From: Acanthosepion pharaonis
Taxonomy: Eukaryota; Mollusca; Cephalopoda; Sepiida; Sepiidae
NCBI GenBank assembly: GCA_903632075.3
Contig: CAHIKZ030005409.1
Location: 62,001 to 126,000 of the forward strand
Direction of reading: 5' to 3'
DNA length: 64,000 bases
The position numbers were made by a program, and so were the translations under genes. Of the stretch, positions 1 to 12,244 are shown in pieces. The notes under the pieces are model-generated. The model did no database searches and was not told the origin of the DNA. It saw only the letters and a list, made by a program, of their open reading frames with translations. Every line of letters begins with the position of its first letter. Positions within the stretch are counted from its first letter, which is position 1.

Positions 1-62
1 GAGCTAAAAGTTAATTTTATTATGTCAAACACTCACTTAAGTGTCATTTTTAATATCTGGTT

Positions 63-121
63 AATATACATATACATACATATACATATATATATATATA
101 TATATGTATGTATATATATAT
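63..121. repeat. (TA)n/(CATA) microsatellite
   Basis: Alternating TA with scattered C and G interruptions. The rest of 1-636 is AT-rich and holds nothing I can assign to a gene or element. Confidence 0.9.
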
Positions 122-639
122 CCATGTTGTGTGTGTGTGGGTGTATGTACATCCCAATCAAATTAAAACATCTTAAATATAAAATGTTTCTTAAAAGTTC
201 TAGTAAAAGCTGGCTAATGTTTGAATATGAGCCAAAAATAAAGCTTCACTATAAACAAATAAAATGATCAAAACAAATTTCAATTTATAAAGAAATTAAA
301 ATCAAAACAGGAAGTTAATTTGGGATAGGAATGTATCAAACAAAGCAAACAGTAAGTCCACCTTACTTGTTTAAATAATATTATCACATATACTATATTA
401 TATAATGCAAAGGGGAAAGCCTCTTGTATTACAGAACAATACAAACCTTATGAGACCGTTACCAAATCAAATAGTTTGAATCCAGGCAGTCATCCTCAGT
501 TTGCCTGTCAACAGGAAAGAGCAGCACATGAAAATAGAGCTCAATGCAACTAATAACAAACCTCATCATTTAATAAAATACAATGCTTTCTTTTTGATGA
601 ATCTTAATTATCAGATTAGTAATATACTAAATAAACTTA

Positions 640-835
640 ACTGCTGGTTATTTTCTGTCTGAATTTCTGAGATGAGTTATTTACACTATTTACATTCAAA
701 CTATTGGCCACATCTTTGTTGTTATCACAAAGTTTCAGCTGTTGTGCCCTCTGGCCTTCATCAGGTGTATATTGATCTGAATAACTTACAGGGAATTCTG
801 AACTGAATTGTTCTTGTTCCATTGCATATGTCTAA
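640..835 (+). mobile_element. Decayed Penelope-type terminal repeat (copy 1)
   Basis: The stretch shows, in order, 'ttctgagatgag', 'actatttacatt', a CATC-TTTG block, 'cttcatcaggtg' and 'gaattctgaactgaa'. The same ordered blocks occur at 2630-2770 next to a Penelope-like RT and in the foldback element of USP19 intron 5. Many substitutions mark it as an old copy. Any reading frame here is incidental. Confidence 0.65.
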
Positions 836-2624
836 GGATATCTAGTCTAGTTCTTTTTACTACTACTTGGTTATTGCTTGCCCATTTTCACTGAATCCAA
901 GTGTGCACTACCCGTCTCAGGGATTGAATTCACAATTATGATGTCACCAAATTCATGAACCAATGCTTTAAACCATTAGGCTATTGTCTCTGTGGTGAAC
1001 TTGGCGCCTTAAACCTAACCTGTCCGCTGATTAGTGCTGTTTCTGCCTGTCATTTCCCTTTTTTTTCTTTATTAGCAGCTCCCATATTATATTTATATTT
1101 AAACTAGGCCTACTAAGGAGGTCCACATAGCCTAACATATGCACTGATTCTTTCAAACTCTTCAGTGTCCTTTCTTTTCTAGTATTTTCACTTCGTTCCA
1201 CAGGAGCTGATGATTACCCTTTTCCCTCAATGCATGATCAGCCATGCCTGATTTCATTGTCTCACTCTTCACTGTGGCTTTTCAATGTGCCTCCAGCCTT
1301 ACTTTTAGGGGGCAGTTTGTTTTATCTGTTTATTCTTTATAGGTTATCCAGATTGATATATGCCTGCTGAAGGCTGGAGAGCACAACAGTAGAAATCTTG
1401 TTATAACAAGATCAAAAGATGAGGACTGTAAATGTGTAAATAATGCTGGTTATTTTGTTAAATAAAAATAAAAGATGAATTCTACCATTTTATCTTTTAG
1501 AAGGTGAAGTAGATGGAGTATACGGAAAAGCAATAAAGATCAATTAATCACAAAGATAAAATTCATTATAAAAAGTAAAAAAGATTAATTAAATGTTTTT
1601 GTATTTTTTACAGAATACAAACATACCCAAAGTGTTTGTGAAAGGACATCATGTCTAATCCTGAACAGCTTTTCAGCTGCCTGGTTATTTCATCTTTGAT
1701 ATAAAAAAAATATTGTATTAAGCAATATAGAATTTCTCTAATATCCTTTTTATTTTTTATTAGCATTATAAACCCAAAACAAATTTTCAAAATTCAGTTT
1801 TATCTATATTAGCTTGCTTGGGTAACAGACTGCATAGTTCCATCTGGAATATTTACAAAATAATTTTTTTTTAGTTCAGTTTAACAAATGATATAAAACT
1901 AATTCATTTTGCAGAAAATTTAATAAACATGATTTCATATTTTAAAAACAAAGTTTCAAATTCACACTTTAATGTTTTAGAATCATCATTAAAAAATATT
2001 CACTAGTCTGGAGAATGAATTGAAAAAAATTGTAAATAAGACCACTTGTCACATAAAATCAAAAAGAAGTTTGAGACCATGATGCCATTCTCCTAGAATT
2101 GGTTTAATTTTGTAAAGTTTGTTGTTTGGGTGGTAGTTCCATAACACTAGCTATTTGTTTAGAATGTATCAGTTTATACTTGCTTTGAAAGGAACTATAA
2201 ACTCCTACAAAGGTGATTTTCAAATTTTTAAGGATTCCTTTGTGGCCACATCAGCTTTTCTGTTTCTGCAGATGCTGACATGACTAAGTACCCAACTAGA
2301 AACAAGTTTGTTTTTCCTCCCCTTGCAGATTGATCCTGTTTAGTAATTTAACTATTAAACTTGTTTTTGTTTTTCGGTGATATGGATAGTGAATCTAAGA
2401 AAACTGTAAAGTTGTCTGACACATTGTCTATGATGTCAAAAGTAAAGTATGGTTATAGCTTCAGCACTAAAAATAGAGGATTTGTTAGATAAGTGTTTTT
2501 TTTTAATTCTTATGCCATCAAGAATAGCTGAACATCTGACTTTATCGATGTTCTTCGAGCCATCATATAATATTTTGGGTGCACCTATAAAATATGATCA
2601 ATTTCTTCTAAAAAGGTAGATGGA
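836..2624. other. Unassigned AT-rich intergenic DNA
   Basis: I see no exon with supporting splice context and no recognisable element. A 36-codon ATG frame at 2382-2492 (starts MDSESKKTVK) is the only non-repetitive short ORF of note; it has no recognisable homology and I do not call it a gene. Confidence 0.5.
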
Positions 2625-2770
2625 CTGATATTATCTGTCTATATTTCTGAGATGAGGTATTATGTACACTATTTACATTATTCAGACTATTGTCCTCATC
2701 TTTGTCGCCATATTTATTACAACGTTTTGGCCGTTGTACGCTCCGGCCTTCTTCAGGTGGTTGGAATGAG
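2625..2770 (+). mobile_element. Penelope-type terminal repeat (copy 2)
   Basis: A well-preserved copy of the terminal block: 'tctatatttctgagatgagg', 'gtcctcatctttgtcgcc', 'ggccttcttcaggtggttgg'. It directly abuts the minus-strand RT fragment at 2771-3500, which ties this repeat family to a Penelope-like element (PLE). Confidence 0.75.
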
Positions 2771-3500
2771 CAGAATACTGTCTTTGTGAATCTTATATGT
2801 GAGGTAGCTTGGTGTAAAGCTGCGATAACTGCCTATACATCTTAGGTGCAAAGTGATCCTTGTTCTTGATTAGTATCTGTGACAGTTTGTGTTTTGTTGT
2901 CTTTGTAAAATGCCTTTGTATTTTGCTGTAGATCATTGCTAATGAGATCTTCCAGCTTGTATAATCTGAATTGTCCATCACTACAGTTGCATTGCCTTTG
3001 TCAGCCAGTAGTATGATGTTTTCATTCCTTTGTAGGAATCCGATCGCCAGCCTCTCCAGTTTTGGGATGTTTGGCCTGGGCGGCTTGGCCTTCTCCAAGG
3101 TCTGTCTCACCTTCCACCTCAGTTCATCTGCCTGAGCCTGAGAGAAGTTCAAGGCCACCTCCTCGACTCTGGCAATGATGTCCAAGTATGGCACTCACCT
3201 GATGGTTGTAGCAAAGTTGAGACCCTTATTCAACACTAACTTCTCAGAGGCACTCAGCTGATATTGGCTGATGTTGATTACTGCTTTCACTGGTGGGTGA
3301 TGGACCTTGTGCGTCACCTTCTGATCTTTCAATCTGTTTAATTTTTGTACTTGGCGAGCCTTAACTACATCGAATTCATGTCTGAAGGATTTATCCAGGT
3401 CATTTTGGATCCTTCTCTGGTCTTCTTCGTTGGTAATTTCGTTGAAGAAATCCTTGAGCCTCTGGGAAATATGAGCTTGTAGTCTCTGTTTTATTCAACG
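2771..3500 (-). pseudogene. Penelope-like element: N-terminal region of reverse transcriptase ORF
   Basis: The minus-strand frame 3194-2793 (133 codons) contains 'ENIILLADKGNATVVMDNSD', the ADKG(N)xxVVMD block that precedes the palm of Penelope-like RTs. Immediately upstream (about 3480-3195, separated by a stop) the same frame reads 'LVLNKGLNFATTIR', matching the PLE motif LLxKGLNFAPTPR. The order is therefore correct for the 5' part of a PLE ORF. Catalytic palm motifs (YxDD region) and the GIY-YIG endonuclease are absent; the element stops near 2780, where the terminal repeat begins. Internal stops show it is dead. Family assignment is from motifs alone. Confidence 0.8.
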
Positions 3501-3714
3501 ATTGTACTGGATTTTCTCTCAGACAAGGGTGTGTCCCATTTTTTTTCTGCGACCAGATGGGCTCTCCTCGAATTGACGGGAAGTCTTGGTGTCAAGACTG
3601 AAGGGATGAGTTGTAGATCAGTGTAGGAATAGTTTGATATTCATGCCAGTTTCTGCTAGGATTTTTCAATTTGTCTCCATATTTTCAGTGTATCGGGTCC
3701 GTACCGATCATTCA

Positions 3715-3960
3715 GTATTTGTCTATATTTTTGAGATAAGGTATTGTGTACACTATTCGGATGGATGTCAGTTATCAGACATTAGGTTTATAATACCCAG
3801 AAATTCATATACAGATGTCCTCAGTGGATAAAGGTGTTAGTTAGATCCAGTGACAGGACCCAAAGAGTGTGAGTTCAATACTTGGTTAAGGCGGTGGAGA
3901 ATTTGGAGAGGGGAATTAACAGGAGATAACTGATATCCATTAAACATTGATGATGAACTA
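3715..3960 (+). mobile_element. Penelope-type terminal repeat (copy 3) with central segment
   Basis: It begins with the terminal motif (a 'tctatatttttgagataagg' variant), then jumps to the segment 'gttagatccagtgacaggac' through 'gataactgatatccat'. That segment also forms the centre of the foldback element at 46762-47306. Copies 2 and 3 lie in direct orientation on both sides of the RT fragment, as expected for PLE terminal repeats; copy 3 has an internal deletion. Confidence 0.7.
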
Positions 3961-4199
3961 TAACTTTCTTGTAGCCCCATAAATGAAACTAGACTCCAGT
4001 TTGGATATAACTAGTGATTGATATAATTTCAATAGGATCTGTTTATCAGTCTGTGTGAACAACCACCAAGTATTTGGATTGCTTTAGTACATTTAGCTCA
4101 GTTATATCTAATGTAAGGTATAAAATATAACTTTCTGTCAAAGATAATGCCAAGAATGTTTATTCATTCACTACAGGAATATCAGAACCATCAAGTTTT

Positions 4200-4985
4200 A
4201 AATCCGGGGCGTGGTGTAGCTTTTGGAAACGACAGAAATGTGTGATCACATATACATGTATAGGTTTCAAAATAAAGAGTGTATCAACAGTATTCAGACA
4301 CCATATTAATACACCCACCATGAGCATAAACACAGGTTTGTACTCTTGGATACATAAGATTATATAAATGGTGAATAATATCCAGTGATACACCTCTTGT
4401 ACCTGTTGACACAAGACAGCAAAAGTTAGCAAACTGAACAAGTTATCTCATACAAGCTCAATGAGGTACAGGTCAGGTGATTGTGCCAGTCAGGGAAGTT
4501 GTTAAACATCTCAGAGTAACATGGACATCATCCTGCTGATACAGAACATCGCCCTTTTTTGTAGTAATGGCAAAAAATATACGTGGTACAGTTCTCCACA
4601 GAAATACCAAAAAGTGAGTGGAAGTTGTATCTAATGTTATCCAACACTATGACATCAGGTATTAGGCCTGTGTATCATAGGTGAATATATGGTAGATGTC
4701 ACCGTGCAGGTTTGAGTTGTACATGCATATGATCATCCCTTGCATTAAGGCAGACTTGCTCTAATCATTTAATCTACAGAGTACTGATGGGTAGTCTGGC
4801 TAGATGCACATGCATGTAATTCTACTGCAAGTAAATTATTTTCAATGGTCCACATTAGCACCTCAGGAGACAAATTTTCTGTGTTGTGAACACCATACGA
4901 TCTGACACCACTGTCCTTATAATGAACATTTATGTTACCATCCATCACCTGGTCGATTGGTGTAGGAACATTCATTTGACCAATA
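4200..4985 (-). pseudogene. Tc1-type (DDE_3) transposase relic
   Basis: Minus-strand translation in shifting frames gives, from right to left, a piece at about 4975-4770, then 'QQDDVHV' (family QQDNAxxH, second catalytic Asp region), then 'AQSPDLYLIELV' (family WPxxSPDLNPIEHxW), then 'IHHLYNLMYPRV' (family HLxxSMPRRV). The order and spacing fit the C-terminal half of a Tc1/mariner-superfamily transposase. Several frameshifts and stops make it a pseudogene. No terminal inverted repeats were located. Confidence 0.65.
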
Positions 4986-5261
4986 ATAAAATATCATCAG
5001 TACCTAAAATGGTCATTTAACCTTTTGATGGTTCCCAATCTGAATGCTAATTGAACAAAACATGCCCATCTCTAGAGCAAGATACCTGCTTTAACACACT
5101 GAAACTAATTATAACATGCATCACTATCTAAAACTCAAAGACAATGCACTTGCATGAGTGACATAAAATCATTGAAGAATATCTGATATCTGTTACCATA
5201 AGTTTTCTGTGCAGGTTTTCAAAATTGGTATCGTTGCAATTTTTTTTTTTTTTGTCAATGC

Positions 5262-5551
5262 ATATATGGATCATTCCATATCAAATCATCAAATATTTTA
5301 AGCCTCCATGAGAAGCATCATAGATTTAGATTTGACATCTTCAAAATACTAAAGTTATGAAGAGTAAAATTTGGTAAAATTATATAAATTTAAGCTAATT
5401 AGTTTAACTTCTAAACCATTCCTTCAACCAAGCTAAAATGTTCAGGATTGATTTGTTATTCCAAAAGAGGTCACTATCTGAAATTATAATATCATAATCT
5501 AAGATGTTGTCCATCATTAGATGAGTTTAGATGGAATGACTCATATTCATA
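5262..5551. mobile_element. Small non-autonomous element with imperfect ~30-bp inverted repeats
   Basis: The left end (about 5264-5294, containing 'gatcattccatatcaaatc') and the right end (about 5520-5550, containing 'gatgagtttagatggaatga') are imperfect inverted complements. The interior is AT-rich and non-coding. It lies between two Tc1-type transposase relics, so a MITE mobilised by a related transposase is plausible but unproven. No target duplication was confirmed. Confidence 0.5.
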
Positions 5552-5653
5552 CAATATATACTGTTTTCTTCACTTTTATATATTTCAAGTTTGATTCTTC
5601 ATCTATTACTTTGACAGATTTTTTTGTTGTTTATAATACCTTTTACTAAATTG

Positions 5654-5656
<3 letters not shown>

Positions 5657-5681
<25 letters not shown>
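5657..5681. repeat. Poly(A) tract
   Basis: About 25 consecutive A. Similar long A or T runs (20-33 bases) recur throughout the window, notably near 8316-8351, 24838-24869, 36720-36752, 41424-41453, 52480-52511 and 59520-59539. Some may be retroposon tails; others are simple slippage repeats. Confidence 0.9.
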
Positions 5682-5684
<3 letters not shown>

Positions 5685-5739
5685 ATATTTCATAATGTCT
5701 AGCTTTGTTTTATATTTATATATGTCATGAGCTAAGTGC

Positions 5740-6440
5740 CTACTATCATGTAGGAATACCTCCAGCAAATTGATTCGCTATTGATTCCACAAGTGTTCAG
5801 AAGCTCTCTGAAGAGATGTTAGGCCATGCTGTCTTGATAGCTGCTCAAAGCAGGATTTTCTGTGTGAATAATTGTTTCCACCACACACAATAAATGCTTG
5901 ATTGAGCTCATGTTTTGTGAATGTGGAAGCCAAACCATTCATCAGAAATATCTAGAATGGTCATTAAAATAGTTCTGTATAACTTTGGCACTATGGTACA
6001 TTATCCTGCTGGAATAACTTATTGTTGCTGAACACAATCCACATCATTATGGTACAAACTTCAGTTTTTATGATACAACTGGGGTCTGACCACATCTGAA
6101 TCTTATCAACAGACTAAAACAACTGGAATCATAATTCATTCGACTGTGCCAGAAGTTTCCACTCCTCCAAGGTCAAATGTTGACTGTCGCTCGTCTGTTA
6201 CTACAGATAATTCTAGCCAGATGCCATCAGATCATGAATATTCAGGACCCATCATCAGTCACATAGTTGGCAACAATGTCTTCTATCAGATACACACCTA
6301 ACACTGTAGACCAAATTAAGTCCAATGTCTCCATAATCTTCATAAATGGAATGTCTTACACATCTGGTACCCACTATTACACCCTGATAATACACATTAT
6401 CTTGCCATGAGAAGCCTAGCCAGTGTTCAAACTGCATTAC
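5740..6440 (-). pseudogene. Second Tc1-type transposase relic
   Basis: Minus-strand translation shows 'AKVIQNYFNDHSRYF', matching the helix after QQDNAPCHxA in Tc1 transposases. It is followed by 'WLPHSQNMSSIKHLLCVVE', a decayed WPPxSPDLxPIEHLWxxxE catalytic motif, and then a region resembling the C-terminal VESMPRR segment. A 60-codon frame at 6437-6255 may be upstream sequence of the same transposase. Stops and frameshifts are frequent. It has the same strand and type as the relic at 4200-4985 but is a different copy. Confidence 0.6.
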
Positions 6441-9400
6441 CAGATATGTCTGGTGGGCATTTCTATGATATCAAGGTACAGTGGAAGTACCATCTAACAT
6501 TACATTTACATACTGCTATTGCTTGACTTTTGGCATATCAGTGAACTTTTCCTTTTTAAGTCTTTCCTCATCATGTACAGATTCTTAAATAATCTGGAGT
6601 TTTGACTTGTTCTCACATGAAAACCTTATGTTTACAGTTTACTAATAATAAAGAAACCCAATTTTGGCCTTTGGTCAAGCCACACAAAAAGCACTGATTC
6701 TTATCTGATTCCCAATGTAGTGTTAAATCTGATTAGTACATAGAAAGGAACACCAGGTACTGTTAAGCTGTGTGCACCCTTCTTTGTGCCTAAAAAGCAA
6801 AGCTTATTAAGCTTAAAGAAAAGATTTGATTAAATGTCAACTGTCAAAAATCAGAACAAGTTACAAGCAAAACTTATACAACATAATGATCAATTACCTA
6901 GATTTTCATCCAGTATTAAAGACAAATGGGTAGAAAGAATAAATCCAAGTTAAAAAATAAAATTTATTTCAAATTTCTGTTGGAGAGGGGTGGATATAGA
7001 TTTATAAAATATTCAAAGGTTTATGAGAAATAAGAATCTTAGGCTGTTATTCCATAATACAATATTAAGGTTTATTTTTCAATGGAGATGAAAAAATAGA
7101 ACTTAATTTTATTACAAAAGTATTGCTGCACAGTTTGAGAAATATAACAAATTACATTTCAGTTTTTATAGTTTTTGTTATAAATTTACAGTTCTAGTTC
7201 TTTATCTCCAGTGAAGTAACTTTTGCAGCACAAGTGAAATATGCTATGATGACTGTTCATCTCAAAGGGTGCCGTTTTTTTAATGGGCCTGATGTACTGT
7301 TTACTTTGTGAATGTGATGTTCATGCAAGAGATTTCCACTATGTCCTCCTCCATCAAAAAGAAAAATTCAACACCCACCACATGTTGCATCCAGCCATAT
7401 CTTGTTGCCACCTTTTCATATGAAACTGGGCCTGATGAAGAACTTTTCCTAGATTAAGTGATGTTAAGATAAAAGGCATTGGTCCTCAGATTCATGAACT
7501 TCTTCATGATGGTGAATTTCACCATGCACTATATGGAAAGGAGAAGGCATAAAAATCCTTCAAGTTAGTAGTAACAGATTATTTTGAAAGTTATCAACTT
7601 AAATATTCATCAAAATGCTTACAGTTGAACAAGGACAAGGATGTGCCATTTAATGTCTACAAGCAGTAAGTCAATAGGTAGCCACCGATTAATGTTGGTG
7701 GCAGTAATGTACTATAATTGATCATTGTTTTACCATTTCTTTATTTATATAGCAATTGGAATATAATTGATATATAATTTTTCTACTTCAGAAAGTAACA
7801 CCATTTAATACATGGCTTTCTAGTGGTCATTTTTAACATCAAGCTTGAAGAGAGTGGAAGATTCATACTCTCACACCCACTCTTCTATTTATTTATATAT
7901 AAAATTCTATTACTTTCATTAGTCTGTCTGTCACACCCTCTAAAATAGACATACACTGAAACCAAATTTTTGGGAGAAGTGCAAACAGGTAAGGGAGGAC
8001 AAAGTACACTTGATTTTACTAGGGTGCATAGCTTAGTACAATAAATTTTGATTCATTTTTTTGGAAAAATTAAAGTTATTTAACATACAAAACACTCCCA
8101 CCATTTTAAAAACAATTTAATGATTAAAATAATAAAAAAGCAATATTGTTTTATGCATATCTTTTAAGTTTTTGCATTTCATCAATTGGTTTGCAAAATT
8201 GAACAAAATATATAGTTTGTAAATCTCAACAAAAAATGTTAGTGATAACTCCAACAATACTAAATATTGTGAGGATTTCAACATGCATCATGTTGCAAAA
8301 AAAAAAAAAAAAATTCTAGTGATATAAAAAAAAAAAAAAAAAAAAAAAAAACAAATGTGTCTGGCACATAATGAAAAAATTGTGATCTCCCTTTTTGGTA
8401 TTTAGCCAAACAGCTTTACCATTAATAATTGAAAATCTGCTATGCACACTATACACATAGTATGTAAAATGTGAAAACATACATATTTTGGAAAGAATAA
8501 GTAATCAGCAATTTTAATTGTTATATTTGAAATTCAGTTTATCAAAATAAATCATTTAATCTCAAAGGTAAAAAACTGTTGAAAAATTGTTACCCATTGT
8601 TACTTATACATTTCATAGTAGTCAGTACATTCATACTAATGAAATATGCAATAATCAAGTCTAATCACATTCTAAATTAAGGTTTAGCAACTAAAAATTT
8701 AAAGTATTTTTTAATTATATAAAGCATAACTGAAAATAAAAATTCCAAATATCAAGACAAAAGAAGTGCAATAACAAATGAAGTCTTATCAAAGGAAATA
8801 CTGAATGAACAAGTTAGAATTTTGCAGGAGCCAAATCCCTATAAAAAATAGTAACAAAGCTTAAAATGTTTTTTCAAGTTACAGACAGAACTAAAGATAT
8901 TGATAAAACTTGTATGCAATATGCTTAGATATTCATGAACATTTTTCAACATTATTGAAATAAAACTTTAAAAAATTACCAGAAGTAGAAAATTTTTAAA
9001 AATCAACTAGCACAAAACTTGCGAAAAGCTGATATGTGTCAATGGGAACAATACACTAATATCAAACATTATCCATCTACATGTACTTAAAAAAACAAAA
9101 AAAAACAAACCCACAACATCACTGCTCAAAAATAAGTTTTAGTGTCCAAATAACAGCTTTGAATTAAATTTTTCAAAATACTAAATGTATATTTTTATTG
9201 AATAAAGAAAGATTATGAAAAAGAAAAACCATCAAAAGAATACAATCTGCTTATCAGTTTTCAAGCAGACAATACTGAGATCAGTTATTGAAACTACAAA
9301 AAGAAACTGTTGATAATGTAAATTTGCAACGCTTAACATCAAAATTAGGTATGTTTTGGTGGTTTTATACTTATCCACACTGAGATATAAATGACAGTCT

Positions 9401-9537
9401 TCATTCTGACTTTATAGTGGACTTGTTAACAAGTCTCTTTTTAGATTTGTATCATTTTCTCCATTGTTTTGATTTTTGTAGATATAGTCAAAGCAGTTTG
9501 TGCAATATATTTTCAATCAGACTGTTTGTTAACAGGA

Positions 9538-9538
<1 letters not shown>
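6441..9538. other. Unassigned AT-rich intergenic DNA
   Basis: No coding exon is recognisable. The segment 7878-8045, with 'tctgtctgtcacaccctc' after a (TA) run, resembles widespread invertebrate interspersed repeats that begin this way. I cannot place it in a family. Confidence 0.4.
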
Positions 9539-9581
<43 letters not shown>

Positions 9582-9606
9582 TAGATAGATAGATAGATAG
9601 ATAGAT
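9539..9606. repeat. Compound (TG)n(TA)n(GATA)n microsatellite
   Basis: TG repeats pass into (AT)n and then into at least five GATA units ending near 9606. Its compound structure suggests slippage expansion. Confidence 0.9.
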
Positions 9607-10160
9607 GCATGTTTCATTAGACAAGTTTTGTCTATTTATTTTAAGTTCCTTTCATATTGTCTGATAAGTTTAATAACATTATCATTGAAGGACGAAAGGA
9701 AATCACCATATTGATACATGTTTAAATTCAATCTAAGCTTTTGGCTCTCATAAAAAAAAGATGACAATTACTTTTCAATATATCAACCAATACATGGAAC
9801 ACTAACGATAGTCTGTTTTTGTTGCATGAAAAATTTCAAAGCAATGACTAACTTGTGTATATGAGACACGGAAGCGAAAATTGGGTCGCAACTTGGGATG
9901 TCACACATGACCACACAAGAGTGAAAACGAGAAGTATTAAGTATGGGAAGCCATTGGTATAAACCAATGGTTTCTGTTATCAATTATAGGCATTTAAGAA
10001 TGTTTGTGGAGATTTCGTAGTTTATTTTGTTCAGGTTAGGTTTCAACTGTTTTATGTATATAGCTTCAGTAACTCATCTTTCCCCCCACTTAAAATTAAT
10101 CCGAATATATTATGGAAACTACTATTAGCTTGTACTACGGAAGTCCCTTTCTTAGATCAT

Positions 10161-10166
10161 AGTAAT

Positions 10167-10224
<58 letters not shown>
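10161..10224. repeat. (AT)n microsatellite
   Basis: About 27 AT units from 10172, ending exactly where the + strand Penelope-like RT fragment begins. Confidence 0.9.
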
Positions 10225-10227
<3 letters not shown>

Positions 10228-10640
10228 CAACGTGATGGTGTCTCCATCAGTTCAGTACTGGGTCCAACATTTAGCAATTTCTACATGTCAAACCTCGAAA
10301 ATAAGATATTTACAGATGTTAAAAAACCTTCCATCTATCTAAGACATGTTGATGATATCTTTATTTTTGTTAAAAATACAGATGAAATCGGTCAACTTCA
10401 AAAACGTTTCCAAAATTTTGTCCTTAAATTCACGTATGAACTCAATACTAATAATAAAATTCCCTTCCTTGACATATTGATAAACAAATAATAACAAATT
10501 TACTATTTCGCCATACAAAAAACCTACCAGCATAAATTCATGTACACTTAACTATAAAAGCAAATGTCCATATTATTACAAAATAGCAATTATCAAAAAT
10601 CTTATACATTGTGCAGAAACTAATTCATCTACAAAACAGA
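10225..10640 (+). pseudogene. Penelope-like element: RT palm and C-terminal fragment
   Basis: The + strand frame reads 'VLGPTFSNFYMSNLENKI', matching the PLE block GPxxANxYMxxxE. It continues to 'YLRHVDDIFIFVK', the RT motif C YVDD with its Asp pair, and 'TNNKIPFLDILI', the typical PLE motif (N)KLPFLDVLV. After a frameshift near 10495 the sequence continues as 'CPYYYKIAIIKNLIH', which fits the thumb region. The ORF start at 10285 is only an internal Met. No GIY-YIG domain follows. It is a fragment of a PLE whose sequence differs from the relic at 2771-3500. Confidence 0.8.
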
Positions 10641-10744
10641 GTGGATATAAATCCGGTTGGCATTGTTTTTCATGTAAAGCTGAAAATTATTGAGAACTTA
10701 ATTTAAAATTACATCTAAGAAATCAACTCGTTTGTTATTGGAAT

Positions 10745-11355
10745 TAATTATTATGCTAAGATTAAAAGATTTAAAAATTATGGATTAATTTTCTAAGTTT
10801 ATCAACTTTACTTCCAGTAGAGTTATTTATAACCATGGGACCATCGTCCCTATAAAGCCCTATATTATTTAAATCAATATCTTTATACGCTGTGAGATTG
10901 TACAATAAGAACAATTCAACTAAATCAGAAGATTCTGTAGAATTCAATGATCCCATTGTTATGTCAAATTTTATCAATCAAATTTCTAGTCTGCTGTTCA
11001 TCATTGTGGATTAGGACTGATCTTCTACAATTCAAAATAATGTCGAAATAATCAAAATGTCTGAATAAACTTCAGCAAAATCCAACGCTAATTGGAAAAG
11101 GTCTTTAGAGATAGAGGAATAAAAATCCACGATATTGAATTGGATGGAAGTACAATTCCTTTTGTTTTCAATGTTCTCGAACCAATCAATCACTTTAGAA
11201 GAACCACTCCATTGTATAAGATGAAGTTGATTTTTTACTTGTAGGTTGATGCGTTCTAAGATCACTTTACTTATTTTATCAATCTCCAATCTAGTTGGAT
11301 TAATAATTCTAGTGGGTAATTTATGTTGAAATTCAGATTTGTTATCTTTTAATAA
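10745..11355 (-). pseudogene. Penelope-like element: RT fragment in opposite orientation
   Basis: On the minus strand, 11355-11032 reads 'INPTRLEIDKISKVI', then 'SIQFNIVDFYSSISKDLF', the RT motif A region with its Asp. After a frameshift 10977-10771 reads 'FDITMGSLNSTESSDLVELF' and 'IGLYRDDGP'. The FDVTMGxxDGAExCELVG and GLYRDDG blocks are typical of one branch of invertebrate PLEs. The order is collinear and reads through two frames, so it is degraded. It converges on the + strand fragment at 10225-10640. Confidence 0.75.
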
Positions 11356-12186
11356 AGATTATTAAAAATAATCTAAAATAATAATAAAGATTATTTTAAT
11401 AATTAGGCCTCAATAATCACTCCTCTTATGTTATATTACCTTTATATAAACATTTTAATATTATTCTTAGTGGTGTATCCTTGATTAAGATATTAATAAG
11501 TTTGTATTCATAAATTACTGGTAGTATCATTAGCCATGAACTGACTTATTATTATTTTACTTGTGGTTGTCTCATAATAGTTTTTAATTTAGTATCTAAA
11601 TGTTTAAAATTTCTTATATAAAAGTCATCTAAATGTTTAAAAATAAATTTTTATTCTAATTAATAATGTAAGGTCAGTATAGTTAAGTAGTTGTTTTATT
11701 TGTATATGGTTTTTCTTCTTAAAGTGTCTTATTTATGTACTATGTTGAATTTTGTTGGAATATGTGATTTCATTCAAAATATCAAAGTTTAAATTGCGAC
11801 ATTGTATCTGTAATATGTTTCCTATCTTGTCACATTATATTTCTGTTCAATTTTGAATTTTCTGTCTTCATTGGCTAAATCTGGTATCTTTTCTTTCCAT
11901 TCTCTTTGTAGTAGGGTTGATTTCTTCTGCTTTATGCCTTTCTTTTTCTCTCTTCATTGATTTCTTATTTTCTTTCTTTTCCTTTTATGGAATGAATACT
12001 TTTTTTTTTGTATATATTTGTTTCTTCTATGGAAAATTTCCAAAAATGTAAAAGAAGTGATGTTTCATAAATAATATTTTTAAATAAAATCATTTATTAC
12101 CATCATTGTTAACCGCTTAACAAGACATCTTGGATGTCGAAACAAATACGCATTTTTGCCACAGTAACTTGCATGTTCCATTTTAA

Positions 12187-12244
<58 letters not shown>

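Noticed and set aside
22..267. Open frame across the (TA)n tract (IYIYIY...)
   Set aside because: Alternating TA codes for Ile-Tyr in every frame; no other coding evidence. The same holds for frames at 29147-29384.
860..1010. Possible tRNA-derived SINE body ('tcagggattgaattcacaa')
   Set aside because: Only a weak B-box-like string; no A box, no tail and no target duplication found.
2382..2492. 36-codon ATG frame (MDSESKKTVK...)
   Set aside because: Balanced composition, but short, with no homology, no splice partners, and surrounded by repeats.
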